The notes under the pieces are model-generated. The model ran no database searches, was not told the origin of the DNA, and saw only the letters and a list, made by a program, of their open reading frames with translations. The position numbers were made by a program, and so were the translations under genes. A stretch of DNA of 64,000 nt from Sthenelais limicola (taxonomy: Eukaryota > Annelida > Polychaeta > Phyllodocida > Sigalionidae). Numbering within the stretch: the first letter of the stretch is position 1; each line of letters starts with the position of its first letter. This document shows positions 24,264 to 36,025 of this stretch, in pieces. The DNA lies in NCBI GenBank assembly GCA_942159475.1, contig OW804102.1, positions 30,944,873 through 31,008,872 on the forward strand, given 5' to 3'.

Positions 24264-27200
24264 ATGTTGGCGGTTATGTTCTTCAGTTATTGGCGTTTTG
24301 ACATAAAAGGCAAGTATTACATTTCATCAGAATAATCTCAAATCACAAATGTTTCACCCCAGGAACCCTTATTTACAATGTTTTCATTTTGGGGAGGTTT
24401 TGTGCTGTCAGTACCATGTATACATGTAGCAATTATCAAGCCTGTATAGTGAATATCTATGCATATCTGATGTTCCTAACATGTGCATTTAACCACTTTA
24501 CTAGTGATAGGCCATTAATAAATATTGCGAACGTTTTTGTCATGCATAACAAAAAAAAAGAAGTAGATATTAGATGTCCTAAAGATTTCCATCAGTAGAA
24601 TTCGCTTGATATCATCATTGCAAATATCCCAAAATCCACCTTTTGTAACTCATGACTCAATATCCTGTGACACGTCACATATGTCCCCCTCATTGGGAAT
24701 GGGGATGGGGGCTAATTCAGGAAATTGAAAAAATGTGTTATTAATATAACTGTGTTGTATTTCACAGCAGATGTTTCTTTCAAACGTGAATGCCTTCAAA
24801 ATGTTGGGCATACAAACATCAGCCACAGACAGACAGATAATATTGTGACTCAGCTTAAACCATTCAACATTTCCTTGGAACTCATACCAGGGCAACAATT
24901 TAAGCTAAATCAAACTTTATGTGAGGAGTATTTTACCAGATTAAATCCTAACCGGGTTTTCATCAGAAACTTCATACAGGGTGAAATAACAGGTATGAGT
25001 TTAAATGTGTTGTTTGTTTATCTAATCATTCATTAAAAAATCTCAGTACTTAGACATTAAAATTGTGGTGTAAAAAGATAAACAACTCGTTGAATAATAG
25101 GGAATAGAACAAGTATTAGTATTTTATTGATATTGAACTGTGCTGTTTGCATTTGTAGTTTTGTATTGCCTATAGTTGAGTACATTCAAGGTTTTCTGTT
25201 ATTTCACAAATGAAACTATGGCTGTGGCTCATGATGAAGGATAATATACTATATGGCCCATATAGATATAACTAACTGAGGTTATTAATTTCTGATCGTT
25301 CTTCACCGAGTTGGAGGCAGGAGGAATCCCAAGGGGTCGGAGCACAGTGTAGACCCGAGGTAATCCTACACCGGAAATGAGGTGAAGAATGATCAGAAAT
25401 ACATAACAGAGGTTAGTTTGAGATTTATTTGACCTATTCCAATTGATTTTAAATACCCAGGATTGCTTTTAATTATGATAACTTGATATGAGGAAACACA
25501 GCGAGGGAATAGCATGGTTCCAAATAGCGCTTGAGTTTTATGATGGCCATCATAACGTTAATGACGGCCGTCATAACGTTAATGACGGCCGTCATAACGT
25601 TAATGACGGCCTCCTCAATTTCAATGATTAGCAGAAGATGTGATGTCATGGCATCCCTATGACAATGCTGGCCTACTTTCATCGTAACCAATGAAAACGT
25701 AGATAACTGGGTCATCTGTTTCTTCCCTAGTGAGGAATGACAGATATTTCTTCCTGCTTGCTCGCATATAACAAGCCTATTATATACTAAGTCTATGGAC
25801 ACTCTGTTCCAGAGGTGAAATAAAGACAGGAGGAACAATTTATAATACTACATGAAGTGGCTCTCATTTTCTGTCCACGTGATGAGAGTCACTTTATGTA
25901 GTATCATAAATATTTCTACTAATCTAATTTCTGCTCAAGTGCATTCATCCCATTATGATTTTATACATAATTAAATTCCCTATGTCTGTCCGATGCAACA
26001 AATAGAGAGAATGGAACGAGCCGGCAATAATCAAAAACTTATTGGACAAGATTCGTCCATATAAGCACAATGCCGTAGGCAGAGTGCTTATGTGGACAAA
26101 TCAAGTCCCTCCTAGGATAGCTATAGGATAATTGCGAAAATGGTATGAGGGAGGTTCTGAGTGAGGAGAGTGCAAGGGAGGAGGGGTATTGAGCAGGGGG
26201 AGGGGATAGAGAGAGAGGGAGAAAGTATTACCAAAATGCCATGTCAACAAGTCAAAACTTACATCAAAGTGATATGATGAGGTATTAATATGTTAAGATA
26301 ATGCACTTGTCAATTGCACCCCCCCCCTCCACCCATACTAGCCTGTTGATAGACCATTGTAATTATAAATGCCACACCTTTGAGGGGAGAGCCTAGATAC
26401 ACTCCATTTATGTGGAAAACGAAGAATTTCACAAAAAATCAATTCGTTTAGTGTGAGAGGGGGGGGGGGGCAGGGCAGAAGGTGGGGGCAATAGCCTTCC
26501 TATCATCAAAAGAGAGCCTATATAGACTCCATTGATGAAAAATGAAAAAAACAAATTCCTGAAATTTTAGGGGGCCGGATCACACATATATGGTCAATTC
26601 TATTTTATTGGCGTCCATTTATATATAAGGTTTTTACATAATATTTTCAAGAATATTGACTTTAAACATGATTTGCAAGATGATTCACAAGATCTGATAG
26701 ACATTCTGAACTACAAGAAAATAAGCAAATAATTATACATGATTGATAAAGTAAAATTAAAAACAGCTATGTAATGTACTCAAAATAGAATAATTCCCCC
26801 AAAATAACACCAAGATTTCGAGAAAAAAACCCACAAAAAAACCCAAAAGAAACCCACCAGGATTTTGAAAACATTATTAATATCTAAAAATAATTTAATC
26901 AAAAATAAATATTCATCATATTATGAAAGGAGAAATCAAGAAATGTATTGATGTATTTAGTAAAATTCGCCTGAATTTGAATAAATCATTAAGCATATAT
27001 GCATGGTATACATAGTTTGGGCTTCATTTGACACATTTCCTATAGCTCAGCTAATAACCAGAGATGACTTTACCAATTTATGCACAAATACCCTTCAGAA
27101 TATCTAGTTTCATGATACACCAATAACTTCTGATTCAGACCTGTTTGAAAATTGACCATTTTTCACCCCACTGGACGCCAAAAGAATAGAATTGACCATA

Positions 27201-30200
27201 TCTAAAGGAGACTTGTGGCATATACCCCCACCCCCAACCCCACCCCGCCCCTCCATCACCCCTAAACCTAACCCCCTCAACAACCCCCTCAACAACCCCC
27301 TCCCATGTGCCCTCCCCACCCCCAGCCCTGGGGACCCAATACCCTAACCCCTACCCTAACCCTACCTCGAATACTAAAGGATCTTGACATTTATAGTAAA
27401 GGGTACTATGGTATTAGAGTACCACATAATGTTCAGCAAGGCAGGTTCAGACTTGACAGTGTTGAACCACTATATAGGGGGTGCTAACTCCCGGTCAGAT
27501 TCAAAGGTGACACTCTTTGTGTATATTGTTATACGTAGTGTAACAAAAATTGATAAGGAGATGTAGCATAGAGTATCGTAGTGTAGCTTATTGTAGTAAG
27601 ATGTTAAGTGAAGTGTGAGGTTTTCTGGCTACTCTTATGGCGTTTTCTTTCTTCTACTGTTCTCCTTTGTTCTAGGCAGCGTTGCTCAGCTTCAAGGCGT
27701 TCCTGTTTAGATTGCCTCAAATTGTGCATTCATAGGCACCAGAATCGATGGTTCTCTACCAATATGTTATACATAGTGTAACACAAATTGATAAGGAGAT
27801 ATAGTGTAGAGTATCGTAGCATAGTTTATTGTAGTAAGATGTTAAGTGAAGTGACCCCTCACACTTCACTTAACATCTGATTTCTGATTTCAACTGAATT
27901 TCATTGTGTGAGTTTTGATATTATTTAACTGCAGCTTGCTTTCATATTATTCATCAAATATTGGACTGCTGACTTCAGGAGGCTTTTACTGCTATACCTA
28001 CCTGAGTATAGAAAATATTAATATTCACAATTAATTGTTTGCAACAAAACACTAGTTAGCATCCCCATACCTCTTGCCAAGCTGCTCCCAACAAACGATT
28101 TAGTTTATATTTATTTAATCACAATATTTAACTGAACCTCAAGTCATTACTCTAAAAAATTCACGAGAATGGTTGGGTGCAAGTTGACTCAGAACAATTT
28201 TTCTTCTTCTTCATTGTGCTTATTGAATAAAATAAATACACAAGACTGCAAGGAGAAGGTTGGCAACTATCACCGTTCTTTATCTCCATTTATTCACTGA
28301 TTAATCGACAAAAGAACAGTAATTAATATGATATATTTTATTTCAATTATGCTTTTTAAAATGAAGCAAGGATATGTCTACAGCATATGGCTCGGGATTA
28401 TGTGTATGTATCATGAAAATTGACCATATAAGTATAAGTAGGATGCGACCTCCCTGCCCACGTGGATAATGTGATTTCAAAGATTGATTTATGTCAATGT
28501 AGTATTCATCAGAGAGAGAGAGGGAGAGAGAAATGACAGAGGGAGACATGGAGAGAGCGGGAGATATAGAGGTGAGTCAGAAAAAGAGATAGGGAGGGGA
28601 GAGACAGACTTAGGAGTGGTGAAAAGAGTGGGAAATGAGATGAGACAGACAGATACACTATAATATTATTATATTGGATGGGGCCTTGGAAACCTCCTGC
28701 CAGACAAGGAGAATTGTCCCCAAACTTTCAAAATAAACGCTTTCTCAATATAACATATCTAATATAATATAACAGAGAGAAGGAAAGAAAACTGATTTGA
28801 CAGTGTGTGTGTGATGGTTGTGGGGGGATTGCCAGATTAAATGTACATTTTCATATACTACTAAAATTGGTAACAAAATCTGTATTTTTGAGAAATTGTC
28901 TAAATGATGCGACATTGGCCTCATCATGCAACATATGTATTACCATACCATCAAAGCATTGAAACTAATCTAATCAACTTAATATTAGGTTTAAATATTA
29001 AATATAATCCAGTAAAAGTGTAATTATGTCATTTAATTAATAAAATATTAAATTTTTATGAAAGTATTTTGTTTGCAGCTGGTGTTTCTGTTATGATAAA
29101 TGCATACCATAAGAAGACTATGTAAGCCCTCGTTAACTGCAGGCCATTCTCGGGCTTCCCAGTGATTCAAATTAATCACTTTGAATGCACATTTGTGAGA
29201 AGATTTGAGCAGAATGGAAAGGGAGTGACAGGCACCTAATATGGCCTGGGGAAACTACAGCAGACAAAGGGGCACAAAGAATTTTTTGTCTTGCTGCATC
29301 TCATCTTGTTCTTCATTGTAAGAAAGAGTTCTCTCCTTGAGCGGGGAAAACTCTTCAGAAACTTACGATCTAACACCAAATTCACTACGAAAAATGGCTC
29401 TATGACTTAGACCAGAAAATGTGAAAACATCTGATAATTGGTTATGGCTGCTGTAGGGCAAGTGCCAAACAAAATATGAATGTATTTATCTAACTGCTGA
29501 TGAAGAATGCTTGAATTGAAATGAACATTTGGAGGCAATTCTTGTTTCAGACACCAAGGATGTCACCCTAGTTATAATAGGAGAACTGGGAAGAAGTTAC
29601 ATGATATCAAGGCTACAGGACCAGTGGAGTGGTCCAATATCGCTTGCTCTTCACTTAAGAGCAAATGAAGCCCCTCATTTTGAAGTTGCTCTCAAAAGTT
29701 TCATCAAGGGGATCAAGCTTGGTAAAATTTGGATCCATGTAGTGATAGACCACGAGGCCTGGGTAAGTGTCCTGAAACTAACTGACTCATCAGTTGCATG
29801 CCTATCAACTGTATGACTTTTTACAACATTAACAGAGTTAGTAAGATTGTCTGTAAGTATAGATGTATATAATATATCTATTCAATAGTGGAGGAACACA
29901 TACTGTACTGCCCACTGATGAACTGTACTGCCCACTTGTTCGTGGGCATCGTGTACAGTAAGTCGGAAACTGACCTTGTTGCATCCTATCATAATATTTC
30001 CCTTAGTAGAGGCATATTTGATATCTTCTACCTTTTTATAATTCCATTATCCATAGCATATATTTTGTGCAAAATATATCTTAATCATTAGAATTCTTGA
30101 CATTTGAAATACCTGTATTGGTTTTAGGAAAAGCCTAAGCATAATCCTGTTATAATCCAAGTCATTTTATTAACAAACTGCAAACTAGATTCAATAGGGG

Positions 30201-33200
30201 ACTTGCATGTCAGCCATCTTGATTGGGGATTTACATGGAATCATGGAGTCACAGGGCAGTGCAAATCTATAGATTACATGCAGTGTTCAGGATGGAAAAT
30301 TCATTGGTGCTTCAATGTCAATATCCATTTATTTATACAGGTATCCATAGGCATCCAGTAATCATCTTTCCCTTCATGCATTTCGTTTCATCAAACATTT
30401 CTACAAGCTATGACATTGGTGAAAAAATCTTGCAACAGACATGTAGGCTGGCGCATACAAATCGCCTATTGCACTACAGAGGGACAAACATTGACTATGG
30501 AGGGACAAAAGTTTAAGACAGCTTATACTTGGATTATTAAGAAGAGAAACCAGGGGCAAGGGCCAGGGGCAGGGGCAGGGGCAGGGACAAAGTTGTTGTT
30601 CCTCCATAGTCATAGGGTGTATTGCTCTAACTCATAGGGACTTAACTCATTGAGCTGTGGAGAGAATAACATTTTTACCATTTTCCATTTTAGACACAAA
30701 CTTATTCTACACAAAGGGTATTATAATTTGATCTCAATTTCTTTTATTAGATTCAAACCAGGAATAGTTCAAGGATCATTTTCATGGATTAATGAGGCAA
30801 TAAATATGGTTGAGTTTTTGGTATTGACCTACTAAACTTGGCCTACGAAGGGACATTTTTATTTTACCATAAAAAAAAGGATATGTTAATTTAAATTTAG
30901 AATTTGTTGTTTTACCGACCATTTTTCTGATCTGTAGAGTTTGGTCCACCCTCTCCAGAGGATGATGTATGTGGTTTGTGAAGGTATCTGGGTTGGAAAT
31001 GTGATTTTTATTCTTTTTTTATTCTTTTAGTTGTGTTCTATTCAACTATTTTTAGCCTGGAGAAGCCTTCGGGAGAGCCTTTTGGATTGACAAAGGACTG
31101 ATCACATGATTGCCTCTTGAAAGTAAACAAAATGACGTCATGCTTTTGATAGCTCATGGGAGAGGGAAGGGGAAGGGGGGTATAAGAAGAGAGTTAGGAG
31201 AGGGAGAGACAGATGAGGGGAAGGGAGGAGAAAAAGAGGGGCAGGGTATGAGACACAGAGAAGAGGGAGAGGGAAAATAGGGGAGGGAGAGAGTGTAGGT
31301 GAGAGGGGGGAGAAGGGGAGAGGGAGAGGGAGAGGGAGAGAGAGTTAGGGGAGAGTGGGGGAGAGAAGAGGGGGAAGGGAAGAGAAAAAGAGGGGTGGAA
31401 TGGAAGTGAAGAATAGAAGTGAAGAAGGAAAAGGAGGGAGGGACAGGGGAAGGTGCAGGGAGAAAAGGGGACTGTCCAAACGGGTACTTTCCTAGTGATT
31501 TATAAATCTGTGAACCTCTTTCTGTTGATTTGACAATCAAAGCATTCTTAAGGCTGGGTTCCACTGGCCGGCTCCTTCTCCCGCTTTTGCTCCCACATCT
31601 TGACTGAAGAGGTGGGAGAGTAATGGGGAGGGGTGCTATTTGGCCCCACTACAAATCCATGTTACTTCCCACTTCTTTTGGAGCATTTTCAATGCTACTT
31701 CTCACGCTACTTGATGCATCCATTCCTATGTAAAAATAAAATATTGTCTGCTTACATTTCTGAGTAGCGTAAGAAGTAGCGTTGCAAGTAGCAGGGCAAT
31801 AGCACCCATTCCGGTATACCTTCAGTTGCTTGCTCCCGCTTCTAAAGAAGCGGAGCAAAGAAATGGGAAGAGTAGCGGGAAGAGTAGCTGACCAGTGGAA
31901 CCCAGCCTTTACATTATAAGTTAAAGGGAGAAAATATTGTAGGAGTTTTAAATTTATTTAAATTTTAATCTATTAGCAAAAAACCCAGAACAGAACAGAA
32001 CAGAACAACCATACCTGTGATTCTGACAAAAAGTTAAGATACTATTTTCAGAAATGAAAATATAAAAACAAACATATTCAAAAATATTTTTCAGGCATTT
32101 TTCCCAATAAACACATTAAGGAATATAGCTCTACAAGAGTCACCTACATCAAAGGTCTTCCTGAATGACTTAGATTTTGTCCCATCCATTGGACTTCATG
32201 ACACACTAAAGGACTACAAGCTAAAGCCAAAAGAGGTGAATTCTCAAGTTTCAATTTTAGGGGCTAATCCAGGATATAATATGAGGGCACATAAGGGTTT
32301 CATAAGGCAAATATATAAAATAGATGCCCTAAGGAAATCCATTCAAGTCTAAGAATATAGTCTTTATTAACATTGAATTTTTATTGTTTTATTTGGGATA
32401 TATGTAACTGTTAATTTGATCAATGGCAGATTGTTAATGTAAGTATTAAGGTGAGGTGCTAGTAGCACTGTGCAAATAGGCTATGTAGTCCAATTGACAT
32501 AGGAAATATTGGAAATATTGTAACCCAGCAACCTATCTTACACAATTTTCATATACCCCTGTATAATCTCTATTGTAAATATTCCCTGATCAACATTATA
32601 GATCAGGAATGTAGGAATCAGAAAATACTATCATCTACATAAAGAAAAACTGCTAGACTTATAGTTTTGGTATTATTCTACTATTACTAATATTGGAAAT
32701 AATTAAAGAAGGCTCCATTTAGACTGCTCTATTGATGCTTAGTGATTATCTGCAATAATAATAGTTGTTAAAAAAGTGATAACTATGGAAGTTATTCAAA
32801 GAACTAATTCTGTTTTAAACCCAAAATAACAACTCTGTTAATTATTAACTGATAAAAGTTGATTTTTATGATAAATCATCAATGTAAATTCAGAAATCTT
32901 TCGCCCAAATTTGACAAGCTGTTGTCAGGTTACCGTGCAGCGTACTGATACAGGAACTACTTCCACTGCTAAACAAAATTTCGGCCGTTCCGTATGGCAT
33001 GTAAAACATGTTTTTCAATGATGGGTTTAAATATTCATTTGAGTGCATTTAAATGAACATCGTGATCTATGGATTGCCAGCCTGCTCGCAGACGCAAAAA
33101 CGCAACATTATAAATTCATGCAAGGTTAGTTACACACATTGGAAGTCTGCATGCTTGACATTGCTTTTTCCCATGCTAATAGGTGTGTGAGTGGGTTTGG

Positions 33201-35827
33201 GAGGCGTAATTGAAGGAGATCTTAGAATGGTTTAACTTGTAATAATAATAATAATAGATATAGGTCTATGATTGGATGTGTTTAATGTTGATCCACTTTG
33301 AAATAGACGAGTGATCAATGCTAGTTTGAAGTTGTTTGGAACCTGTCAAGTTCTAGTGAGCGGTTAAACAAAAACCTTAGTTGCATAGATAGATAAGTAA
33401 AACGTCTTTTAAAATCTTAGTTGGAATCAATGGAATCTCAAAAGATTTATATTCATTCGCCATTTTTTAGGAAATTATAGTACCATCTATTTGAACACCT
33501 TGGAGAACTCAAAACCTATTTCATCTTTCTTATTTTCACTTAAAAATAAATAGATTTTTATTCCTAGTTGTAGTTTTCTAGTTAAAACAAAAGATATTTC
33601 TCTTTCATCAACCAGGCCCCCAGATGTTACTTGAGTCTGATGAAGAGTTGGCTTGCACTTGCAATTGTGGTTAGATGGCATTTGCCAGTTGTAATTGGTA
33701 AAGAGAGAGGAGAGTTTTTCTAGCTTTCTCCATTACAAGTATATATAACTTGCTATCTTTGTTGACTTGCTATGGATATGGGCAATCGCTATGGGCAATC
33801 GCTATCACTAATCCCCAAATAAGAAAAAAACTATGTAGAAAAACAATCACTGCAAAAATCTATATACTAATGATATGATAACTATATACTATGATTATAA
33901 GGAAACAAATTCCATGATGTATTCATGATAAGTTTATTTTCTATTACATAGGTTCTAATCATTCCAGCATTTGAGGCTTTAAAAAAAAACCCTAGGAAAT
34001 TTCCAGAAAGCAAGTTAGAATTACTAAGGATTCAGGAAAATGGACAAATCATACCCTTTCGGTGAGTATGGTAAATGTTGTGTGTAGTTGCTGGTTACAA
34101 CCAAAATGTGAACTAAATTATTTGCTTTATTCTATTTATTCATTCACTCTTTGGATGATGTAGATCAGGCAGTTCAAACTTAAAATGAATGTGGTTAAAC
34201 TTCCTTCAGACAGAAAAAAAAAGAGTCTGCACACCGAGCCACTGATTACATTCGCTGGAGAAATGCTACAAAAACGTACACTGTAAGTAATATTGTTGGA
34301 TGAATACACTAGAGGAAATCATAGCAGTTCAGTCCAGTGTATTACTGATGGATTTAGCTAAATTAAGTTGTTTCTTTTTATATGTTAAATTTTGGATTTT
34401 AATTAGTATTTTCCTCCTAAAGTGAAATGTGTTTACACAATTAAAAATTGTGTAATTGTCCTTACTTATAGTGGTAACTAAGCCAGCAAACTCATACTTA
34501 ACTGAGAATGGGTATTTATGTTGAGCCAGAGCATTCAGAATAGTAATCAAACTACTGGCTTCAATATACATTAAATGAATATAATGCAGTTACAGTGATA
34601 CCAACGTGATACACAATCAAATATGTATAATTTCTCCTACGCTTGTATTTTTTAGAAGATTTTATTTACACTGGGTTAGCATTATCCCAGTTACCCAGGT
34701 TCTCTTAATGCACCCTGTTTACACAGGATAATTACAAAGAGTATACATTGTAGAGTGTACATTTGTAGAATAGTAGAGCTGCAGATATAGTCAAGATTCC
34801 AACAATAACAATAACAAAGTCAGAGATTTTAGCCTTGGTTGCTATCATTATCAAGAGCTGTTGTCACCTATGGCCCAGCCCAGTTGGGTGAAAGTAAAGA
34901 ATGGCTCTGATCTCATGATTATCATAATTCTAAACAAAATGGTGCTGAAATGTTGCTGATGTTCATGAAGAATAGATTCCATGATATGAAAAAAATATCT
35001 CATGTGTTAATATTTTAAAATGCGATAGATTGAACTCATTGCAAAAATTGTGGATGCACCATAATGGGACCGGATAAGTGGAGGCTGTCTCAAAGAATCC
35101 AGAGAACTACATTTACTAAGTTTTATAAATGCTTTATAGGTGACCTATGAGATGGAGTATGAACCTTATATCATGGCATGGAAAGGTGAACTGCCTTCTT
35201 ACAGTGAAAAGTTTATTTATGGCTCCTGGAATAAATGTAGCTTCATTTTCACATTATTTGCAAAAAGGTAAATTATTGATGTATTTCCACACTCGATATT
35301 TAGTATATGTTTCTTTAAGCTTCCTAATCTGTTGAAATGGAGGTGTTAAGACAGTTCTTCTGGGAAGTTGTATGAAATCACTGATGAAAGAGTTAAATTT
35401 CAATATTTCATCTTAGAAATATACTTCATACATCTTTTATTGAAGATTCAAGTTTGTCGTGTTCCCGGACCATTTTGTCCTGCATTATCCACACAAAAGT
35501 TTAGAACCTTCAAGACGAAAAGTCTACTACCATTATCAAAGGTAATGATATTTTCTGATAATGTTACTTGTAAACAATATCATCTATTTGGATGTTAATG
35601 ATTTGTATATATTTCTAAACTACCTCATGATGATGGCCATAGGAGAATTTTCTAACTAATAGCTATAAGAATGAAAATATCATTCAACCTCTTCCTGATG
35701 AATATTATTATTCTCTTAGAATGTTCATTATGTATATAATTTTAGGTGCATTGAAACACTGAAGGATGAATTAAAAGCCACCATTGATAATGATTTATTA
35801 AATGTCACCAATTCGTCATCAGAGTAG
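24264..35827 (+). CDS. Family 49 glycosyltransferase, LARGE/B4GAT1-like, nine exons
   Basis: Exons that join in phase: 24264-24309, 24768-24992, 29551-29762, 32095-32235, 33952-34061, 34210-34282, 35140-35267, 35446-35541 and 35746-35827 (stop TAG); about 370 aa. Blocks in order: a hydrophobic anchor (MLAVMFFSYW, frame open further 5'); DVTLV and SGPISLALHL; FPINTLRNIA; the metal-binding DxD in FLNDLDFVP; VLIIPAFEA; the HRATDYIRWRNAT block; EYEPYIM; YGSWNK; and C-terminal CIETLKDEL. These match, in order, the GT49 domain that in LARGE and B4GAT1 transfers glucuronic acid in the Golgi on matriglycan-type chains. It lacks the N-terminal GT8 domain of LARGE. Intron 1 uses a GC donor (AAAG|GCAAGT). 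An upstream exon ending before the 3' splice site at about 24221 may supply the real start. The substrate is inferred from the family only. Confidence 0.78.
25272..25416. repeat. Foldback element in GT49 intron 2
   Basis: Left arm 25272-25307 and right arm 25381-25416 are inverted repeats, 36 bases each with about seven mismatches; both contain ATTTCTGATC then TTCTTCACC in arm orientation. A spacer of 73 bases separates them. It has no coding capacity. Confidence 0.6.
25540..25611 (+). repeat. 21-bp tandem array of palindromes
   Basis: About 3.4 copies of a 21-bp unit. Each unit consists of the 14-bp palindrome ATGACGGCCGTCAT followed by TAACGTTA, itself an 8-bp palindrome, sharing an edge. 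The first unit carries compensating changes (GATGGCCATC) that keep its palindrome. Confidence 0.8.
25840..25909. repeat. Near-perfect 28-bp hairpin in GT49 intron 2
   Basis: Arms 25840-25867 and 25882-25909 pair over 28 positions with one A-C mismatch and two G-U pairs, around a 14-base loop. Size and shape fit either a microRNA precursor or a tiny foldback element; no mature arm can be assigned by eye. Confidence 0.6.
26044..26108. repeat. 31-bp hairpin with a 3-base loop
   Basis: Arms 26044-26074 and 26078-26108 contain GTCCATATAAGCAC and GTGCTTATGTGGAC around the loop GTA. About 25 of 31 positions are Watson-Crick pairs and others are wobble. It is a snap-back structure in GT49 intron 2. 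Confidence 0.6.
27515..27878. repeat. Direct repeat pair ending in a 17-bp perfect hairpin
   Basis: About 95 bases at 27527-27622 recur at 27765-27853 (shared ATTGATAAGGAGAT and GTAGTAAGATGTTAAGTG). The second copy runs directly into its own inverted end: 27837-27853 is the exact reverse complement of 27862-27878, with an 8-base loop. The spacer at about 27630-27760 is unrelated. Confidence 0.6.
29930..29992 (+). mobile_element. Repeat D copy 2 (right part only)
   Basis: GTGGGCATCGTGTACAGTAAGTC followed by CTTGTTGCATCCTATCATAA matches the right half of the repeat D copies at 17008 and 61986 (read in blocks). It lies inside GT49 intron 3. Confidence 0.5.
31150..31465. repeat. Purine-rich (GGGAGA)n-like tract
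   Basis: About 300 bases almost entirely of A and G on the plus strand, built from GGGAGA, GGAAGG and GAGAGG words. It lies in GT49 intron 3. It creates long but low-complexity open frames on the minus strand that are not genes. Confidence 0.75.
31551..31908. mobile_element. PIF/Harbinger-like MITE, 358 bp
   Basis: Terminal inverted repeats of 23 bp with 21 matches: left AGGCTGGGTTCCACTGG (31551) and the same read inward from 31908. TTA flanks both ends (31548-31550 and 31909-31911), the 3-bp target duplication typical of PIF/Harbinger. The interior has seven copies of AGTAGC/GCTACT between about 31690 and 31890. It is inserted in GT49 intron 3 and encodes nothing. Confidence 0.78.
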
Positions 35828-35887
35828 TATCTTCAGTTGGATGGACAACGCCCATATCGTGCCACATGGGTCTGTTTACCTCGACTA

Positions 35888-36025
35888 TGACGTCACCGCG
35901 GGCTCGACCAATCGCAAGCGTCGTGCCCCGCCCACCTTGCCACGCCTATTCTTCCAAGTCAGTTTGAACTCAGCAGCGGTAACGCTCACACCCCTACGTC
36001 GCTTGTGAAAATGCCCTATATAAAC
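35888..36025 (+). promoter_or_regulatory. Promoter-like cluster: CRE, CCAAT, GC box, CACCC, TATA
   Basis: Within 140 bases, starting 60 bases after the GT49 stop codon, come a perfect TGACGTCA (35888), CCAAT (35908), GCCCCGCCC (35925), a CACACCCCT box near 35987 and CTATATAAAC (36016). The order and spacing are those of a plus-strand polymerase II promoter with a start near 36045. The stretch is more GC-rich than its surroundings. No protein-coding frame of note follows, so its product is unknown. Confidence 0.4.

Noticed and set aside
24725..24767. ATG at 24725 as the start of the GT49 protein
   Set aside because: It lies before a good 3' splice site (TTTCACAG); phase continuity with the upstream membrane-anchor exon argues it is intron sequence.
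25540..25611. CRISPR-like array
   Set aside because: Units are directly adjacent 21-mers without spacers, in an animal gene intron; it is a minisatellite.
27336..27366. Interstitial telomere (CCCTAA repeats)
   Set aside because: Only three or four imperfect units inside a C-rich stretch; too short and degenerate to call.
31154..31564. 136-codon minus-strand open frame
   Set aside because: Read from a purine tract, giving Pro/Ser/Phe repeats; it also runs into the TIR of the 31551 element.
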